From Actinomadura livida (GTDB lineage Bacteria; Actinomycetota; Actinomycetes; Streptosporangiales; Streptosporangiaceae): DNA of 64,000 nucleotides. The notes beneath the pieces are model-generated. The model searched no databases, was not told where the DNA came from, and saw only the letters and a program-made list of their open reading frames with translations. A program made the translations under genes and the position numbers. The DNA lies in the NCBI RefSeq assembly GCF_014648675.1, contig NZ_BMRO01000004.1, positions 174,737-238,736 on the forward strand, in the 5' to 3' direction. Shown here one piece after another: positions 27,171 to 36,630 of this stretch (positions are counted from its first letter, which is position 1; each line of letters begins with the position of its first letter).

Positions 27171-27205
27171 GGGTGGTCGTGGACGTCGGGGGACCACGGC
27201 CACCC
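27171..27205. terminator. Hairpin between convergent genes
   Basis: GGGTGGTCGTGG (27171-27182) pairs with CCACGGCCACCC (27194-27205), 12 bp with one G-U pair, 5 bp beyond the stop of the LLM-SCP2 gene on the minus strand. It can stop transcription from either side. Confidence 0.55.
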
Positions 27206-27209
27206 GCCA

Positions 27210-28913
27210 TCAGTAGGGGGACGGCCCGCCGAACATCTCGCTGAGCCGCGGCGCGAGCTCGAAATCACCGCTCAGCTCCAGGCGGCCGTCCATGAGAAGC
27301 GACGCCGGATTCGCGTCTCCGGCGAGAATACGCAGGAAATCGGCCGTAGCCACACTGAGCGTGAGCGCAGGATCCTTCGCGGGCCCTTGGCGAGCGCGGG
27401 CGCGCGTCTTGCCGATGCCGAGCGTCCAGACGGCCTCCCCGTCCGCACGGCTCAGACGGAATTCCAGCTCACCGGTGAACCCGCCCGACGCGGACGGGTC
27501 GTAGGCACGGGCCATCCCGGCGAAGAACACGCGTTGCGCCGCGGGGCCGAACCGGCGTTCGATCTGCGCGTCGGAACGGCCGTGCACGAGCTTGTAGAAG
27601 CCCTGCCGGAACCTTCTGCGGCCCGCGGCGCGGATGTCCTCGACCGGCCGCCGGCCGCGGGAGGCGCGGGCGACCTCCGCCTCCTCGTCGATGCGGTAGC
27701 CGGGCGGGCTCGTCCGGGCCGGTTTCCGGCGCGCGAGCGCGGCCTCGATGGCGGGGGCCAGCCGCTCCGCCTTGGCGGCCTCCCGCTCCTCCCGCCCCTC
27801 GGTGAAATGCGGAAGCACCGCCTTCCCGAACAACTCCAGGCTCTCGCAGATGTGCTCGTGCTCGTTCGGGCCCGCCTGCAGCACGAAGGAGACCTGGTCG
27901 ACCCCGACCGATTCGTAACGCCGGACCAGGTCGACGACCTGCTCGGGCGTCCCCACCGCGCCGCGCAGCGAGCCGACGTTGACGTTGAGGGTCCCGGCGT
28001 TGGCGATGATCTGCTCCCGGGACAGACCGCGCGAGGCGCGCCGCTCCAGGAACTCCTGCCACACGTCCGTGCGCCCCGGATCGTGCGGCGTGGACCCGTA
28101 GTAGTGCGCGAGGGCGAACGCGAAGAAATGCGCGCCGTCGATGCCGCGCTCGATCGCGGTGGCCTCGTCCTCGTGCAGCATCATCGGCAGGACGACGGTC
28201 ACGTTCGGGTTCACCGCGAACCCCGCCGGGACGCATTCGTCCGACTCGATGATGCGGTAGTACTCGTCCACCCATCTGCCCGCGTCCTCGGGCTCCACGA
28301 AGGAGAACGAAAGGGCGCCGATCCCGTTCCGCGCGGCGAACTGGATCGTCTCCCGGCGCGAGCACGCCACCCAGAGCGGCGGGTGGGGTTTCTGGACGGT
28401 CTTCGGCAGCACGTTCCGCGGCGGCATCCGGATGTCGGGCGAGTTCCACCCCGCGAACGGCTCCTCCACGAACATCCTGGTGATGGCGTCGATCGCGTCC
28501 TGCCACTGCGCCCGCTTGTCGGTGCGCCGCACCCCGAACCCGCCGAGCTCCGCGCTGGAACTGGCCTCGCCCGTCCCGAAGTCGACGCGCCCGTTGGACA
28601 CGAGGTCGAGCGTCGCGATCCGCTCGGCGATCCGCGCGGGATGGTTCACAGCGGGCGGCAGCTGCACGATGCCGTGCCCGAGCCGAATCCGTTTTGTCCG
28701 CTGCGAAGCGGCCCCGAGAAACACCTCCGGCGCCGAAGAATGCGAGTACTCCTCAAGGAAGTGGTGCTCGACCTCCCACACATAGTCGAACCCCACCCGA
28801 TCGGCGATCTCCACCTGGTCGAGCGCGTCCTGGTAGAGCCTCAGCTCCTGCCCGTCACTCCAAGGCCGCGGCAACTGGTGCTCGTAGAAGACTGAGAACC
28901 TAATCCCAACCAC
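27210..28913 (-). CDS. LLM-class flavin/F420 oxidoreductase fused to an SCP2-like lipid-binding domain
   Basis: This 567-residue fusion has an N-terminal luciferase-like TIM barrel at about 1-370: MVGIRFSVFYEHQLPRPW, DYVWEVEHHFLEEYSHSSAPE, RIRLGHGIVQLPPAVNHP, NGRVDFGTGEASS and VGTPEQVVDLV. A basic linker follows (about 370-440), then a domain of about 125 residues that looks like a sterol carrier protein 2 fold (FRQGFYKLVHG, GFTGELEFRLSRADGEAVWTLGIG, DPALTLSVATADFLRILAGDANPASLLMDGRLELSGD). An SCP2 domain would deliver a hydrophobic substrate to the monooxygenase. The cofactor may be FMN or F420. ATG 28913 is next to the divergent CoA-transferase gene, which supports a lipid or acyl-CoA pathway. 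Confidence 0.88.
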   Translation of the reverse strand: MVGIRFSVFYEHQLPRPWSDGQELRLYQDALDQVEIADRVGFDYVWEVEHHFLEEYSHSSAPEVFLGAASQRTKRIRLGHGIVQLPPAVNHPARIAERIATLDLVSNGRVDFGTGEASSSAELGGFGVRRTDKRAQWQDAIDAITRMFVEEPFAGWNSPDIRMPPRNVLPKTVQKPHPPLWVACSRRETIQFAARNGIGALSFSFVEPEDAGRWVDEYYRIIESDECVPAGFAVNPNVTVVLPMMLHEDEATAIERGIDGAHFFAFALAHYYGSTPHDPGRTDVWQEFLERRASRGLSREQIIANAGTLNVNVGSLRGAVGTPEQVVDLVRRYESVGVDQVSFVLQAGPNEHEHICESLELFGKAVLPHFTEGREEREAAKAERLAPAIEAALARRKPARTSPPGYRIDEEAEVARASRGRRPVEDIRAAGRRRFRQGFYKLVHGRSDAQIERRFGPAAQRVFFAGMARAYDPSASGGFTGELEFRLSRADGEAVWTLGIGKTRARARQGPAKDPALTLSVATADFLRILAGDANPASLLMDGRLELSGDFELAPRLSEMFGGPSPY

Positions 28914-29005
28914 CTCCCGGTATGGGATCGGGTGGCGCCGCCCGCCGTCACCCGGTCGCCCTGCGAGCCAGCCTCACCCCGATTGGACGTCACGTCAACA
29001 ACGAG

Positions 29006-29019
29006 CAAGCGTTCGCTTG
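29006..29019. promoter_or_regulatory. Candidate operator between divergent LLM-SCP2 and CoA-transferase genes
   Basis: CAAGCG-TT-CGCTTG at 29006-29019 is an inverted repeat with 6-bp arms in the 156-bp divergent intergenic region, 51 bp before the CoA-transferase ATG. The form resembles operators of TetR-type regulators of acyl-CoA genes. No TetR gene is in the window. Confidence 0.45.
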
Positions 29020-29069
29020 ACGGGGCGTCGCCGGGGCGGCACCGTGATGCGGGACGGTGGAGGAGGGGC

Positions 29070-30104
29070 ATGGGGCTGCTGGACGGGCTGCGGGTTCTGG
29101 ATCTGACGATGTGGCGGCCCGGTCCGTACGCGACCCAGCTGCTCGCCCAGCTCGGGGCGGACGTGATCAAGGTGGAGCCGCCGGGCGGGGAGCCGATGCG
29201 GATGTTCCGGAGCCATTTCGACGTCCTCAACCGGCACAAGCGCAGCATGGTGCTCGACCTCAAGTCCGAGGACGGGCTCGCGCGGTGCCTGGAGCTCGCC
29301 GGGGGAGCAGAGGTGTTCGTTGAGGGGTTCCGGCCGGGCGTCGCCGACCGGCTCGGTGTGGGGTATGCGGCGCTGCGCGAACTCAACCCCGCGCTCGTCT
29401 ACTGCTCGATCTCCGGCTACGGCGCCGATGGGCCGTTGTCGGACGTTCCCGGGCACGACATCAACTACCGCGCGTACGCGGGTGCGCTGCCGCCGGACGC
29501 CGTGTCGCCGGAGGCCGACGAGCTTCCGGTGGCGGACATGGCCGCCGCGACGATGGCCGCCTTCGCGGTCACCGCGGCCTGCATGAAGGCGCGGGCCACC
29601 GGGGCCGGCGACCGGATCGACCTCGGGATGGCGGACGTCCTCGCGCACTGGGTCGGCACCGTCCCGGAGGCGACGCGGCGGTCGGGGGCGGGGCCCGTGC
29701 CCGGCTACGGCGTCTACCCGACGAAGGACGGCCAGAAGATCACGCTCGGGGTGGTCTCCGAAGACCGGCTCTGGAAGGCGACGTGCCACGCCCTCGGGAT
29801 CGGCGAGCACGCGGACGTTCCCTTCGTCGAGCGGCTGGGCAGGATCGGGGAGCTGGACGGGGCCGTGACCGCGGCGGTGGCGAAGCTCACCCGGGCGGAG
29901 GCCGTCGAGCTGCTGACCGCGGCCGGTGCGCCCGTCGCTCCGGTGCTGTCGCACGCCGAGATGCTGGGCCTCGACCACTTCCGGCGGCGTGCGGTGCAGG
30001 AGGAGGGGCCGGTGCGGACGACCGTCCACCCGCCGCTGCCCGAAGGCCCCGTCGCCGGGCCGGACGAGCATCGCGGGCAGACCTGGCGGAGTCGCACGGC
30101 CTGA
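29070..30104 (+). CDS. Class III (CaiB/BaiF-type) CoA-transferase
   Basis: It moves CoA between an acyl-CoA and a free acid by a covalent Asp-CoA intermediate. The 344-residue protein begins MGLLDGLRVLDLTMWRPGPYATQLLAQLGADVIKVEPPGG, the family opening, followed by NRHKRSMVLDLKS, VFVEGFRPGVADRLG and SISGYGADGPLSDVPGHDINY. The expected catalytic Asp is in the last segment or in ADMAAATMA. It is shorter than the roughly 400-residue family average because the middle helical region is compact. ATG 29070 follows GGAGGAGGGG. The substrate is unknown; the divergent LLM-SCP2 gene may belong to the same pathway. Confidence 0.9.
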   Translation: MGLLDGLRVLDLTMWRPGPYATQLLAQLGADVIKVEPPGGEPMRMFRSHFDVLNRHKRSMVLDLKSEDGLARCLELAGGAEVFVEGFRPGVADRLGVGYAALRELNPALVYCSISGYGADGPLSDVPGHDINYRAYAGALPPDAVSPEADELPVADMAAATMAAFAVTAACMKARATGAGDRIDLGMADVLAHWVGTVPEATRRSGAGPVPGYGVYPTKDGQKITLGVVSEDRLWKATCHALGIGEHADVPFVERLGRIGELDGAVTAAVAKLTRAEAVELLTAAGAPVAPVLSHAEMLGLDHFRRRAVQEEGPVRTTVHPPLPEGPVAGPDEHRGQTWRSRTA

Positions 30105-30146
30105 AATTCAGGTGGATATGTCCGGCCCGTTTGGCATGCTGGGGAC

Positions 30147-33065
30147 GTGAGCCCACGTGCGATGAGTCCCGTCCTGGTCGGCAGATCCGCCGAGCTGGCG
30201 GAGCTGGAGGACGCGCTCGCCGCCGCACCCGGGGCCGTGCTCATCGGCGGTGACGCCGGTGTCGGCAAGACCCGGCTGATCCGCGAGTACGCCCGGTCCG
30301 TGGACGGCCGCGCCCGGGTGCTCGCCGGCGGCTGCCTGGAACTCGGCTCCGACGGCCTGCCGTTCGCGCCGTTCACGACCGTCCTGCGCGACCTCGTCCG
30401 CGACATCGGCACCGACGGGGTCGCCGGGCTCGTGCCGCGCGGCGACACCGGCGGCCTCGCCCGGCTGCTGCCCGAGTTCGGGGAGCCGGAGAGCGACGCC
30501 GCGTCCGGTGAGGAGCGCGCGCGCCTGTTCGAGGTCATGCTCACGCTGCTGGAGCGGCTGGCCGAGCGCGGTCCGGTCGTGCTGGTCGTGGAGGACGCGC
30601 ACTGGGCCGACCGCTCCACCCGCGACCTGCTGGCCTTCCTGATCCGCAACCTCGGCACCGCGCCGATCCTGATCGTCGTGACGTACCGGTCGGACGAGCT
30701 GCACCGCAGCCATCCGCTGCGCCCGCTGCTCGCCGGGCTGGAGCGGGTCGACCGGGTCCGGCGCGCGGAGATCGCGCCGCTGACCCGCGCGGACATCGCC
30801 GCGCTCGTGACCGAGCTGCTCGGCGGGACGCCGCCGCACGGGCTGGTCGACCGGATCGCCGTGCGCAGCGAGGGCAACCCGCTGTTCATCGAGGCGCTGC
30901 TCGACGACGACGGCACGCTGGCGAGCGAGCTGCCCGAGTCGCTGCGCGACCTGCTGCTCGCCGGCGTGCAGCGGCTCCCGGACGAGACGCAGGACGTGCT
31001 GCGCGACGCGAGCGGCGGCGGCACCCGCATCGAGCACGCGCTGCTGTCGGCGGTCACCGGCCTCGGCGACGGCGGGCTGACCCGCGCGCTGCGCCCCGCC
31101 GTCGCCGCGAACGTCCTCGTGGTGGACGGCGACGGCTACGCGTTCCGGCACGCGCTGATCCGCGAGGTCATCCACGACGACCTGCTGCCGGGCGAGCACA
31201 CGCGGCTTCACCGCCGCTACGCCGAGGCGCTGGAGAACGACCCCGGGCTCGTGCCGTCCGGGCGGCTATGGGTCGAGCTGAGCCACCACTGGAAGTCCGC
31301 CCACGACAGCACGTGGGCGCTGGCCGCGTCGTGGCGGGCCGCCGCCGACGCGCGCAAAGCCCTCGCCTACGCCGAATGCCTGGCGATGCTGTCGCGGGTC
31401 CTCGAACTGTGGGACCGGGTCCCGGACGCGGCCGAGCGCATCGGCGCCGACCACGTCACCGTCCTGGAGCAGGCCGCGGCCGCCGCGGACGAGGCGGGCG
31501 AGTACGACCGCGGCATCAAGCTCGTCACCGCCGCGCTGCGCGAGGTCGAGGCGGTCCAGGAGCGGGGCGGCGGCCACGATCCGGCCCGCGTGGCGATGCT
31601 GCTCGAACTGCGCGGGCGCATGCGGTACCAGATGGCGCGCCCGGGTTTCGTCGAGGACCTGCGGTCCGCCGTGGCGATGCTGCCGGTCGACCCGCCGACG
31701 GCGCTGCGCGCGCGGGCGCTGTCCACGCTGGGGAACTACGTCCGCCTCACCCCCGAGATCGACGAGGCGCGCAACGCGGCGGCCGAGGCGCTCGCGGTCG
31801 CCCGCGCGCTGGGCGACCCGGTCACCGAGGCCGAGGCGCTGATCACCCGGTTCTGCGCCGACGTCGACTACCTCGACGAGGAAGACCTCGCCGAGATCGA
31901 CCGGACGGCGGTCAGCACCGGCGACCAGCGGGTCCTGCTGCGCTTCCACGTGATCAAGTCGCATTTCCTGGAGGGCGCGGGACGGCACGAGGAGGCCGCC
32001 GCGGTCGCCGGGCGCGGCATCGAGCTCGCCCGCGAGTACGGCGTGGCCCGCACGCAGGGGACGTTCCTGTCCATCAACCAGGCCGAGCCGCTGGTCTCGC
32101 TCGGCCGGTGGGACGAGGCGACCGCCGTGCTGAACCAGGCGATGGAGCAGGATCCGGCCGTGACGACCAGGACGTCGCTGCTCGTCCTGTCCGGCTGGCT
32201 CGCGCTGGCGCGCGGCGACCTGGCCACCGCGCGGAAGCGGCTGGTCGGCTCCCGCGAGATCATGAACCTCAAGATGAAGTGGCTGAAGACCCAGGACTAC
32301 TTCGCCACCCTCTGGCTGGAGGCCAACGTGGCCCTTGCGGAGGGACGTCCCGAGGCCGGGCTGGACGCGGTGCGTCCCGTCCTCGACCACGCCGGCCTTC
32401 CCGACGACGCCCGCTACGCGTGGCCCGCGCTGGTCACCGGCGCGTCGATCTGCGCCGAGCTAGGCGATGCCGCGGCCGACGACCTGCGGCGCATCGAGGA
32501 ACGCGCCGCCGGGCTCAACGTCCTCGGCCCGCTGCAGAAGGCGCACCGGCTGACGTTCGCCGCCGAGGCGGCCCGCGCCCGCGGCGTCCTCGACTTCGCC
32601 GCGTGGGAGGAGGCCGCGGCGGCGTGGGAGGCGCTCGGCAACCCGTACCGCCGGGCGTGTGCGCTGCTCAACGCCGCGCGGGCCGCGCTGGCGGACGGCG
32701 ACCACGACGCGGCGGCGGCCCGGCTGCGCACCGCGGAGGAGCTGGCGGACGGCCTCGGCGCAGTCCCGCTCGGCGAACGCGTCGCCGACCTGCTGCGCCG
32801 CACCCGCACCGCCCGCGGCGGCGAGTCCGCGGCGCCGCTGGGGCTGACGCCGCGCGAGTACGAGGTGCTGCGCCTGGTCGCGGAGGGCCGCAGCAACCGC
32901 GACATCGCCGAGGCGCTGTTCATCTCGGTGAAGACCGCCAGCGTGCACGTGTCCAACATCCTCGGGAAGCTGGACGTGGCCAACCGCGGGGAGGCCGCGG
33001 CGACCGCGCACCGCCTGTCGCTGTTCGCCGTCCCGGCCGGGCGGAACGGCACCCCGGTCGGCTGA
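30147..33065 (+). CDS. LAL-type (large ATP-binding LuxR) transcriptional regulator
   Basis: This 972-residue STAND-type activator has an N-terminal AAA/NACHT-like ATPase with Walker A GGDAGVGKTR (34-43) and Walker B VVLVVEDAHWAD (about 143-154), sensor-type LLARLEPLT-like sequence, a long alpha-helical (TPR-like) middle region and a C-terminal LuxR HTH (about 895-955: LTPREYEVLRLVAEGRSNRDIAEALFISVKTASVHVSNIL). Such proteins bind an unknown ligand and then activate catabolic or secondary-metabolite genes. The start is GTG 30147; ATG 30162 is a second option. It follows the CoA-transferase by 42 bp and could regulate it. Confidence 0.92.
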   Translation: MSPRAMSPVLVGRSAELAELEDALAAAPGAVLIGGDAGVGKTRLIREYARSVDGRARVLAGGCLELGSDGLPFAPFTTVLRDLVRDIGTDGVAGLVPRGDTGGLARLLPEFGEPESDAASGEERARLFEVMLTLLERLAERGPVVLVVEDAHWADRSTRDLLAFLIRNLGTAPILIVVTYRSDELHRSHPLRPLLAGLERVDRVRRAEIAPLTRADIAALVTELLGGTPPHGLVDRIAVRSEGNPLFIEALLDDDGTLASELPESLRDLLLAGVQRLPDETQDVLRDASGGGTRIEHALLSAVTGLGDGGLTRALRPAVAANVLVVDGDGYAFRHALIREVIHDDLLPGEHTRLHRRYAEALENDPGLVPSGRLWVELSHHWKSAHDSTWALAASWRAAADARKALAYAECLAMLSRVLELWDRVPDAAERIGADHVTVLEQAAAAADEAGEYDRGIKLVTAALREVEAVQERGGGHDPARVAMLLELRGRMRYQMARPGFVEDLRSAVAMLPVDPPTALRARALSTLGNYVRLTPEIDEARNAAAEALAVARALGDPVTEAEALITRFCADVDYLDEEDLAEIDRTAVSTGDQRVLLRFHVIKSHFLEGAGRHEEAAAVAGRGIELAREYGVARTQGTFLSINQAEPLVSLGRWDEATAVLNQAMEQDPAVTTRTSLLVLSGWLALARGDLATARKRLVGSREIMNLKMKWLKTQDYFATLWLEANVALAEGRPEAGLDAVRPVLDHAGLPDDARYAWPALVTGASICAELGDAAADDLRRIEERAAGLNVLGPLQKAHRLTFAAEAARARGVLDFAAWEEAAAAWEALGNPYRRACALLNAARAALADGDHDAAAARLRTAEELADGLGAVPLGERVADLLRRTRTARGGESAAPLGLTPREYEVLRLVAEGRSNRDIAEALFISVKTASVHVSNILGKLDVANRGEAAATAHRLSLFAVPAGRNGTPVG

Positions 33066-33296
33066 TCGGTCGGCTGATTCGGTGGCGGGGATCTCCCCTC
33101 CGCAGGACCCCCGCCCCCGAACCGTCGGACCACACGGGAACTTCGTGGCCGGCCTTCGCGGTGACGTCCCGCGGAAGCAGGCGGTGCTCCGCCGCCCGGA
33201 GAGGCGGCCCGTCATCGTTCCGGCCACTGCACAGTTTCGCGGTCGGGGGGCGTGCGGTGTTGGACGACATACCGTTCGCGGGGCTGGAAGAAAGCG

Positions 33297-33331
33297 ACGG
33301 GGAAGGGTCACGTTCCGTGACCCTTCCCCGT
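33297..33331. terminator. Bidirectional terminator with 16-bp perfect stem
   Basis: ACGGGGAAGGGTCACG (33297-33312) pairs perfectly with 33316-33331 around a TTC loop. It sits between the convergent LAL regulator and methyltransferase genes, 31 bp from the methyltransferase stop. The 230 bp before it (33066-33296) hold nothing I can identify. Confidence 0.8.
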
Positions 33332-33362
33332 TCCGGCCAATCCGGCCGTGCCTGCGGGTGCG

Positions 33363-34193
33363 TCAGCGCGGCACGCGGGCGACGCAGAACACCGTCTGCC
33401 CGAACGGCGGCTTGACCACGCGCTCGATGGTGCGGGTGAGCGGCACGACCGTCCGGTCGTAGATCTTGACGAGCTTCGGGTCCGGGTAGCCGGCGCCGCC
33501 CCGGCGGACCGCGAACCACCAGGCGATCCCGCCCAGGAAGTTGATCGGCTTGAGCACCTCGGGGACGAGGCCCGCCGCGCGGACCGACGCCTCCAGCGTC
33601 TTCGGCGTGTAGCGGGTGACGTGCCCGACCTTGCGGTCGAAGTCCCCGTAGAGCTGCATGTAGCCGGGCACCCAGATGACGATCCGGCCGCCGGGCTCGG
33701 TGACGGCGGCGAGGTCGCGCAGCGCCTGGACGTCGTCCTTGATGTGCTCCAGGACGTTCATCATCACGACGGTGTCGACCTTCCGCCGGATCGCGATGTC
33801 GGCGGGCAGCGCCAGGTCGATGACCTCGACGTCCTCGCTGCCGTCGTAGCGCTTGCGCAGCTCGCCGACGCAGTACGGGTCGTTGTCGCTGACGACGAGG
33901 TAGTCGAGGCGCCCGGCGAACTGCTCGGAGAAGTGCCCGAGCCCCGAGCCGACCTCCAGCATGGACCGCCCGACGTGCGGCGCGACGGTCTCGTACTCGT
34001 ACTTGCGGTAGTTGCGGGCCTCGTCCCCGCCGAGGTGGTTCTCCAGCGCGCCCTCTCCGGCGGCGGGCTGGACGACGTCCCCGTCCGCGCCTCCCCCCGG
34101 CGGCGCCGGCGCGGCGCCGGCGCTCTTCGGCTTGCTGCCGACGAGGTTGAGGAGGGTTCCTGCGATGGACTTCTTCTGACCAGGTGAATGCAT
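33363..34193 (-). CDS. Class I SAM-dependent methyltransferase (glycan/lipid type)
   Basis: The 276-residue protein has motif I MLEVGSGLGHFSEQFAGR (about 79-96), VVSDNDPYCVGELRKRY and the post-motif MMNVLEHIKDDVQALRDLAAVTEPGGRIVIWVPG, which is common in methyltransferases acting on glycans or lipids at the membrane. The C-terminal FFLG-like GGIAWWFAVRR segment and a basic end suggest membrane association. The first 50 residues are low-complexity (Ala/Pro/Gly). ATG 34193 follows GGGAAG. The acyl-CoA dehydrogenase gene is upstream in the same direction, with 248 bp between. Confidence 0.88.
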   Translation of the reverse strand: MHSPGQKKSIAGTLLNLVGSKPKSAGAAPAPPGGGADGDVVQPAAGEGALENHLGGDEARNYRKYEYETVAPHVGRSMLEVGSGLGHFSEQFAGRLDYLVVSDNDPYCVGELRKRYDGSEDVEVIDLALPADIAIRRKVDTVVMMNVLEHIKDDVQALRDLAAVTEPGGRIVIWVPGYMQLYGDFDRKVGHVTRYTPKTLEASVRAAGLVPEVLKPINFLGGIAWWFAVRRGGAGYPDPKLVKIYDRTVVPLTRTIERVVKPPFGQTVFCVARVPR

Positions 34194-34441
34194 TACTTCC
34201 CGCTCGCTGGGTGCGTGGGCGCTCGGATTCTCGCTCGCCGGATCGAATGACCTGATCCGCTCGGACGGTCCGATCTCTGGCGCGAAGCCGGGCCAGTCTA
34301 CCCAGGCGCGGGCGGCCGACGCCCCGCGGTGACCGCGCGCCGCCCGCCGCACGCCGCGCGCGGGCACGTCCGCCCTGGTCAACCGCCCTGGTCAGCCGCC
34401 CGGCCCGGCCGCCGGCCCGGCTGCCCGGCCCGGAAGCCCGG

Positions 34442-36421
34442 TCAGCCGATGGTGCGGTGGACGTCCTCCTTCTCGCTCGGACCCGGCTCGGACGGCGCGA
34501 TCCACGGCCCGGGGATGGACGGGTCGAGCACGCCCTCCTCCACCCAGGCGAAGTCGCCCTTGAGGACGGCGCGGGCCAGTTTCGCGTCCATCGCGTCGGT
34601 GTTGCGCCAGAGCCCGTCGAACAGTTCCTCGACCCGGACGCGCGACTGCCGGCAGAAGGCGTCCGCGAGCAGCACGGCCGACTTACCGGGCGCCGTGGCG
34701 GGACCCTCGCCGCCCGCCCCGGCGCTCGCGAGCGGGCCGTCCGCGGACGAGTCGGCCTGCGCCCGGACGCACACCGCGCTCATCGCGTACAGCTCGGCCC
34801 CGATGTCGACCATCCGGGCGAGGAAGCCCTGCTTGCGCTCCAGCCCGCCCTGCCAGCGTCCCGACGCGTAGAAGATCGACCGGGCCAGCTTGCGGGAGGA
34901 CCGCTCGACGAACCGCAGGTGCCGCGCCAGCGCCCCGAACTCGGCGTACGACTTCGGGCGCTGCCCGGCCCCGGTGACCAGCGTCGGCAGCCAGCGCGCG
35001 TAGAACCCGCCCGCCTTCGCCGCCGCCCGCGCCTTCTTCCCCGCGGACGCCTCCGGGTCGATGATGTCGCCGGCGACCGACAGGTGCGCGTCCACCGCCT
35101 CCCGGGCGATCAGCAGGTGCATGATCTCGGTGGAGCCCTCGAAGATCCGGTTGATCCGCAGGTCGCGGTACAGCTGCTCGGCGGGCACCCCGCGCTCGCC
35201 GCGCGCCGCGAGCGACTCGGCCGTCTCGTAGCCGCGGCCGCCGCGCAGCTGGATCAGCTCGTCGGCGGCGCGGCACGCCATCTCCGACGACCACAGCTTC
35301 GCCAGCGCCGCCTCGATCCGGATGTCGTTGCGCTCGTCGTCGGCGAGCTGGCTGGACAGGTCGAGCATCGCCTCCATCGCGTACGCGGTCGCCGCGATGA
35401 ACGCGATCTTGCGGGAGACGGCCTCGTGCTCGCCGACCGGCCGGCCCCACTGCACCCGCTCCCGGGACCACTCCCGCGCGATCTTGGCGGCCCACTTGCC
35501 GCTCGCCGCGCAGATCGCGGGCAGCGAGAGCCGCCCGGTGTTGAGGGTGGTCAGCGCGACCTTGAGGCCCGCGCCCTCCTTGCCGATCAGGTTCGCCTTG
35601 GGGACGCGGACGTCGTGGAACCGGGTGACGCCGTTCTCGATGCCGCGCAGCCCCATGAACGCGTTGCGGTTCTCGACGGTGATGCCGGGCGTGGCCATGT
35701 CCACGACGAACGCGGAGATGCCGCCGCGGTGCCCGTCCTGCTTCGGGACGCGCGCCATGACGACGACGAGGTCGGCGACGACGCCGTTGGTCGTCCACAG
35801 CTTGACGCCGTCGAGGACGTACTCGTCGCCGTCGGGGACGGCGGTGGCGCGCAGCCGGGCCGGGTCGGAGCCGACGTCGGGCTCGGTGAGCAGGAACGCG
35901 CTGACCTGGCGGGCGCAGCGCGGCAGCCACTCGTCCTTCTGCTCCGGCGTCCCGAACATCTTGATCGGCTGCGGGACGCCGATGGACTGGTGCGCCGACA
36001 GCAGCGCGGCGAGCGCCGGGCTGACCGACCCGGCGACCATCAGCGCCCGCCCGTAGTAGAGCTGGCTGAGGCCGAGGCCGCCGTACTTCTCGGGGATCTT
36101 CATGCCGAGCGCGCCGAGTTCGCGCAGGCCCGCGATGACGTCGTCCGGGATCCGCGCCTCCCGCTCGATCAGCGCCGGGTCGATCTTCGTGGCGCAGAAC
36201 TCGGTGAGCCGGGCGAGGAACTCCTCGCCCTTGCCACAGGCCTCGTCGTCCGGCCGCGGATGCGGGTGGACGAGGTCGAGGCGGAAGTCCCCGAGGAAGA
36301 GCTGCTTGCCGAAGCTCGGCAGCCGCCACTCGGTCTCCCGCGCCTCCTCGGCGACCTTCCGTGCGGTCCGCTCGTCCACGTGCGCGGGCCGGTCGGCGCG
36401 CGCGGGTCTTGTCTGGCTCAT
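34442..36421 (-). CDS. Long acyl-CoA dehydrogenase (VLCAD-like)
   Basis: This flavoenzyme oxidises the alpha-beta bond of long-chain acyl-CoA. The 659-residue length indicates the VLCAD/FadE type with an extra C-terminal helical domain (about 480-659). Signatures are PEKYGGLGLSQLYYGRAL, AFLLTEPDVGSDPARLRATA (substrate/FAD loop), LWTTNGVVADLVVVMARV and DLRINRIFEGSTEIMHLL, where the Glu of FEG is the likely catalytic base. Gene start ATG 36421 is preceded by GAGGAGG. It is divergent from an IclR regulator, a likely control protein. Confidence 0.93.
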   Translation of the reverse strand: MSQTRPARADRPAHVDERTARKVAEEARETEWRLPSFGKQLFLGDFRLDLVHPHPRPDDEACGKGEEFLARLTEFCATKIDPALIEREARIPDDVIAGLRELGALGMKIPEKYGGLGLSQLYYGRALMVAGSVSPALAALLSAHQSIGVPQPIKMFGTPEQKDEWLPRCARQVSAFLLTEPDVGSDPARLRATAVPDGDEYVLDGVKLWTTNGVVADLVVVMARVPKQDGHRGGISAFVVDMATPGITVENRNAFMGLRGIENGVTRFHDVRVPKANLIGKEGAGLKVALTTLNTGRLSLPAICAASGKWAAKIAREWSRERVQWGRPVGEHEAVSRKIAFIAATAYAMEAMLDLSSQLADDERNDIRIEAALAKLWSSEMACRAADELIQLRGGRGYETAESLAARGERGVPAEQLYRDLRINRIFEGSTEIMHLLIAREAVDAHLSVAGDIIDPEASAGKKARAAAKAGGFYARWLPTLVTGAGQRPKSYAEFGALARHLRFVERSSRKLARSIFYASGRWQGGLERKQGFLARMVDIGAELYAMSAVCVRAQADSSADGPLASAGAGGEGPATAPGKSAVLLADAFCRQSRVRVEELFDGLWRNTDAMDAKLARAVLKGDFAWVEEGVLDPSIPGPWIAPSEPGPSEKEDVHRTIG

Positions 36422-36630
36422 GCGTCCTCCTCGGGCGGGTCCTCGGATGCGCCATGGCTCCGCCCCGAAGTTACGCCCCGGTCGTACTTCTGAGTAGTCC
36501 CGTACATGTGAGCGCCCATTCCCCAGGCCGTATCGGGAAACCCTCCGCACGCGCACGTCAGGAGTGATCCAATGGGACGACCGTCGCCGAGGCCTTGACC
36601 GAACCAGGCCAGAGGGGTTCGCTGTGGGTA

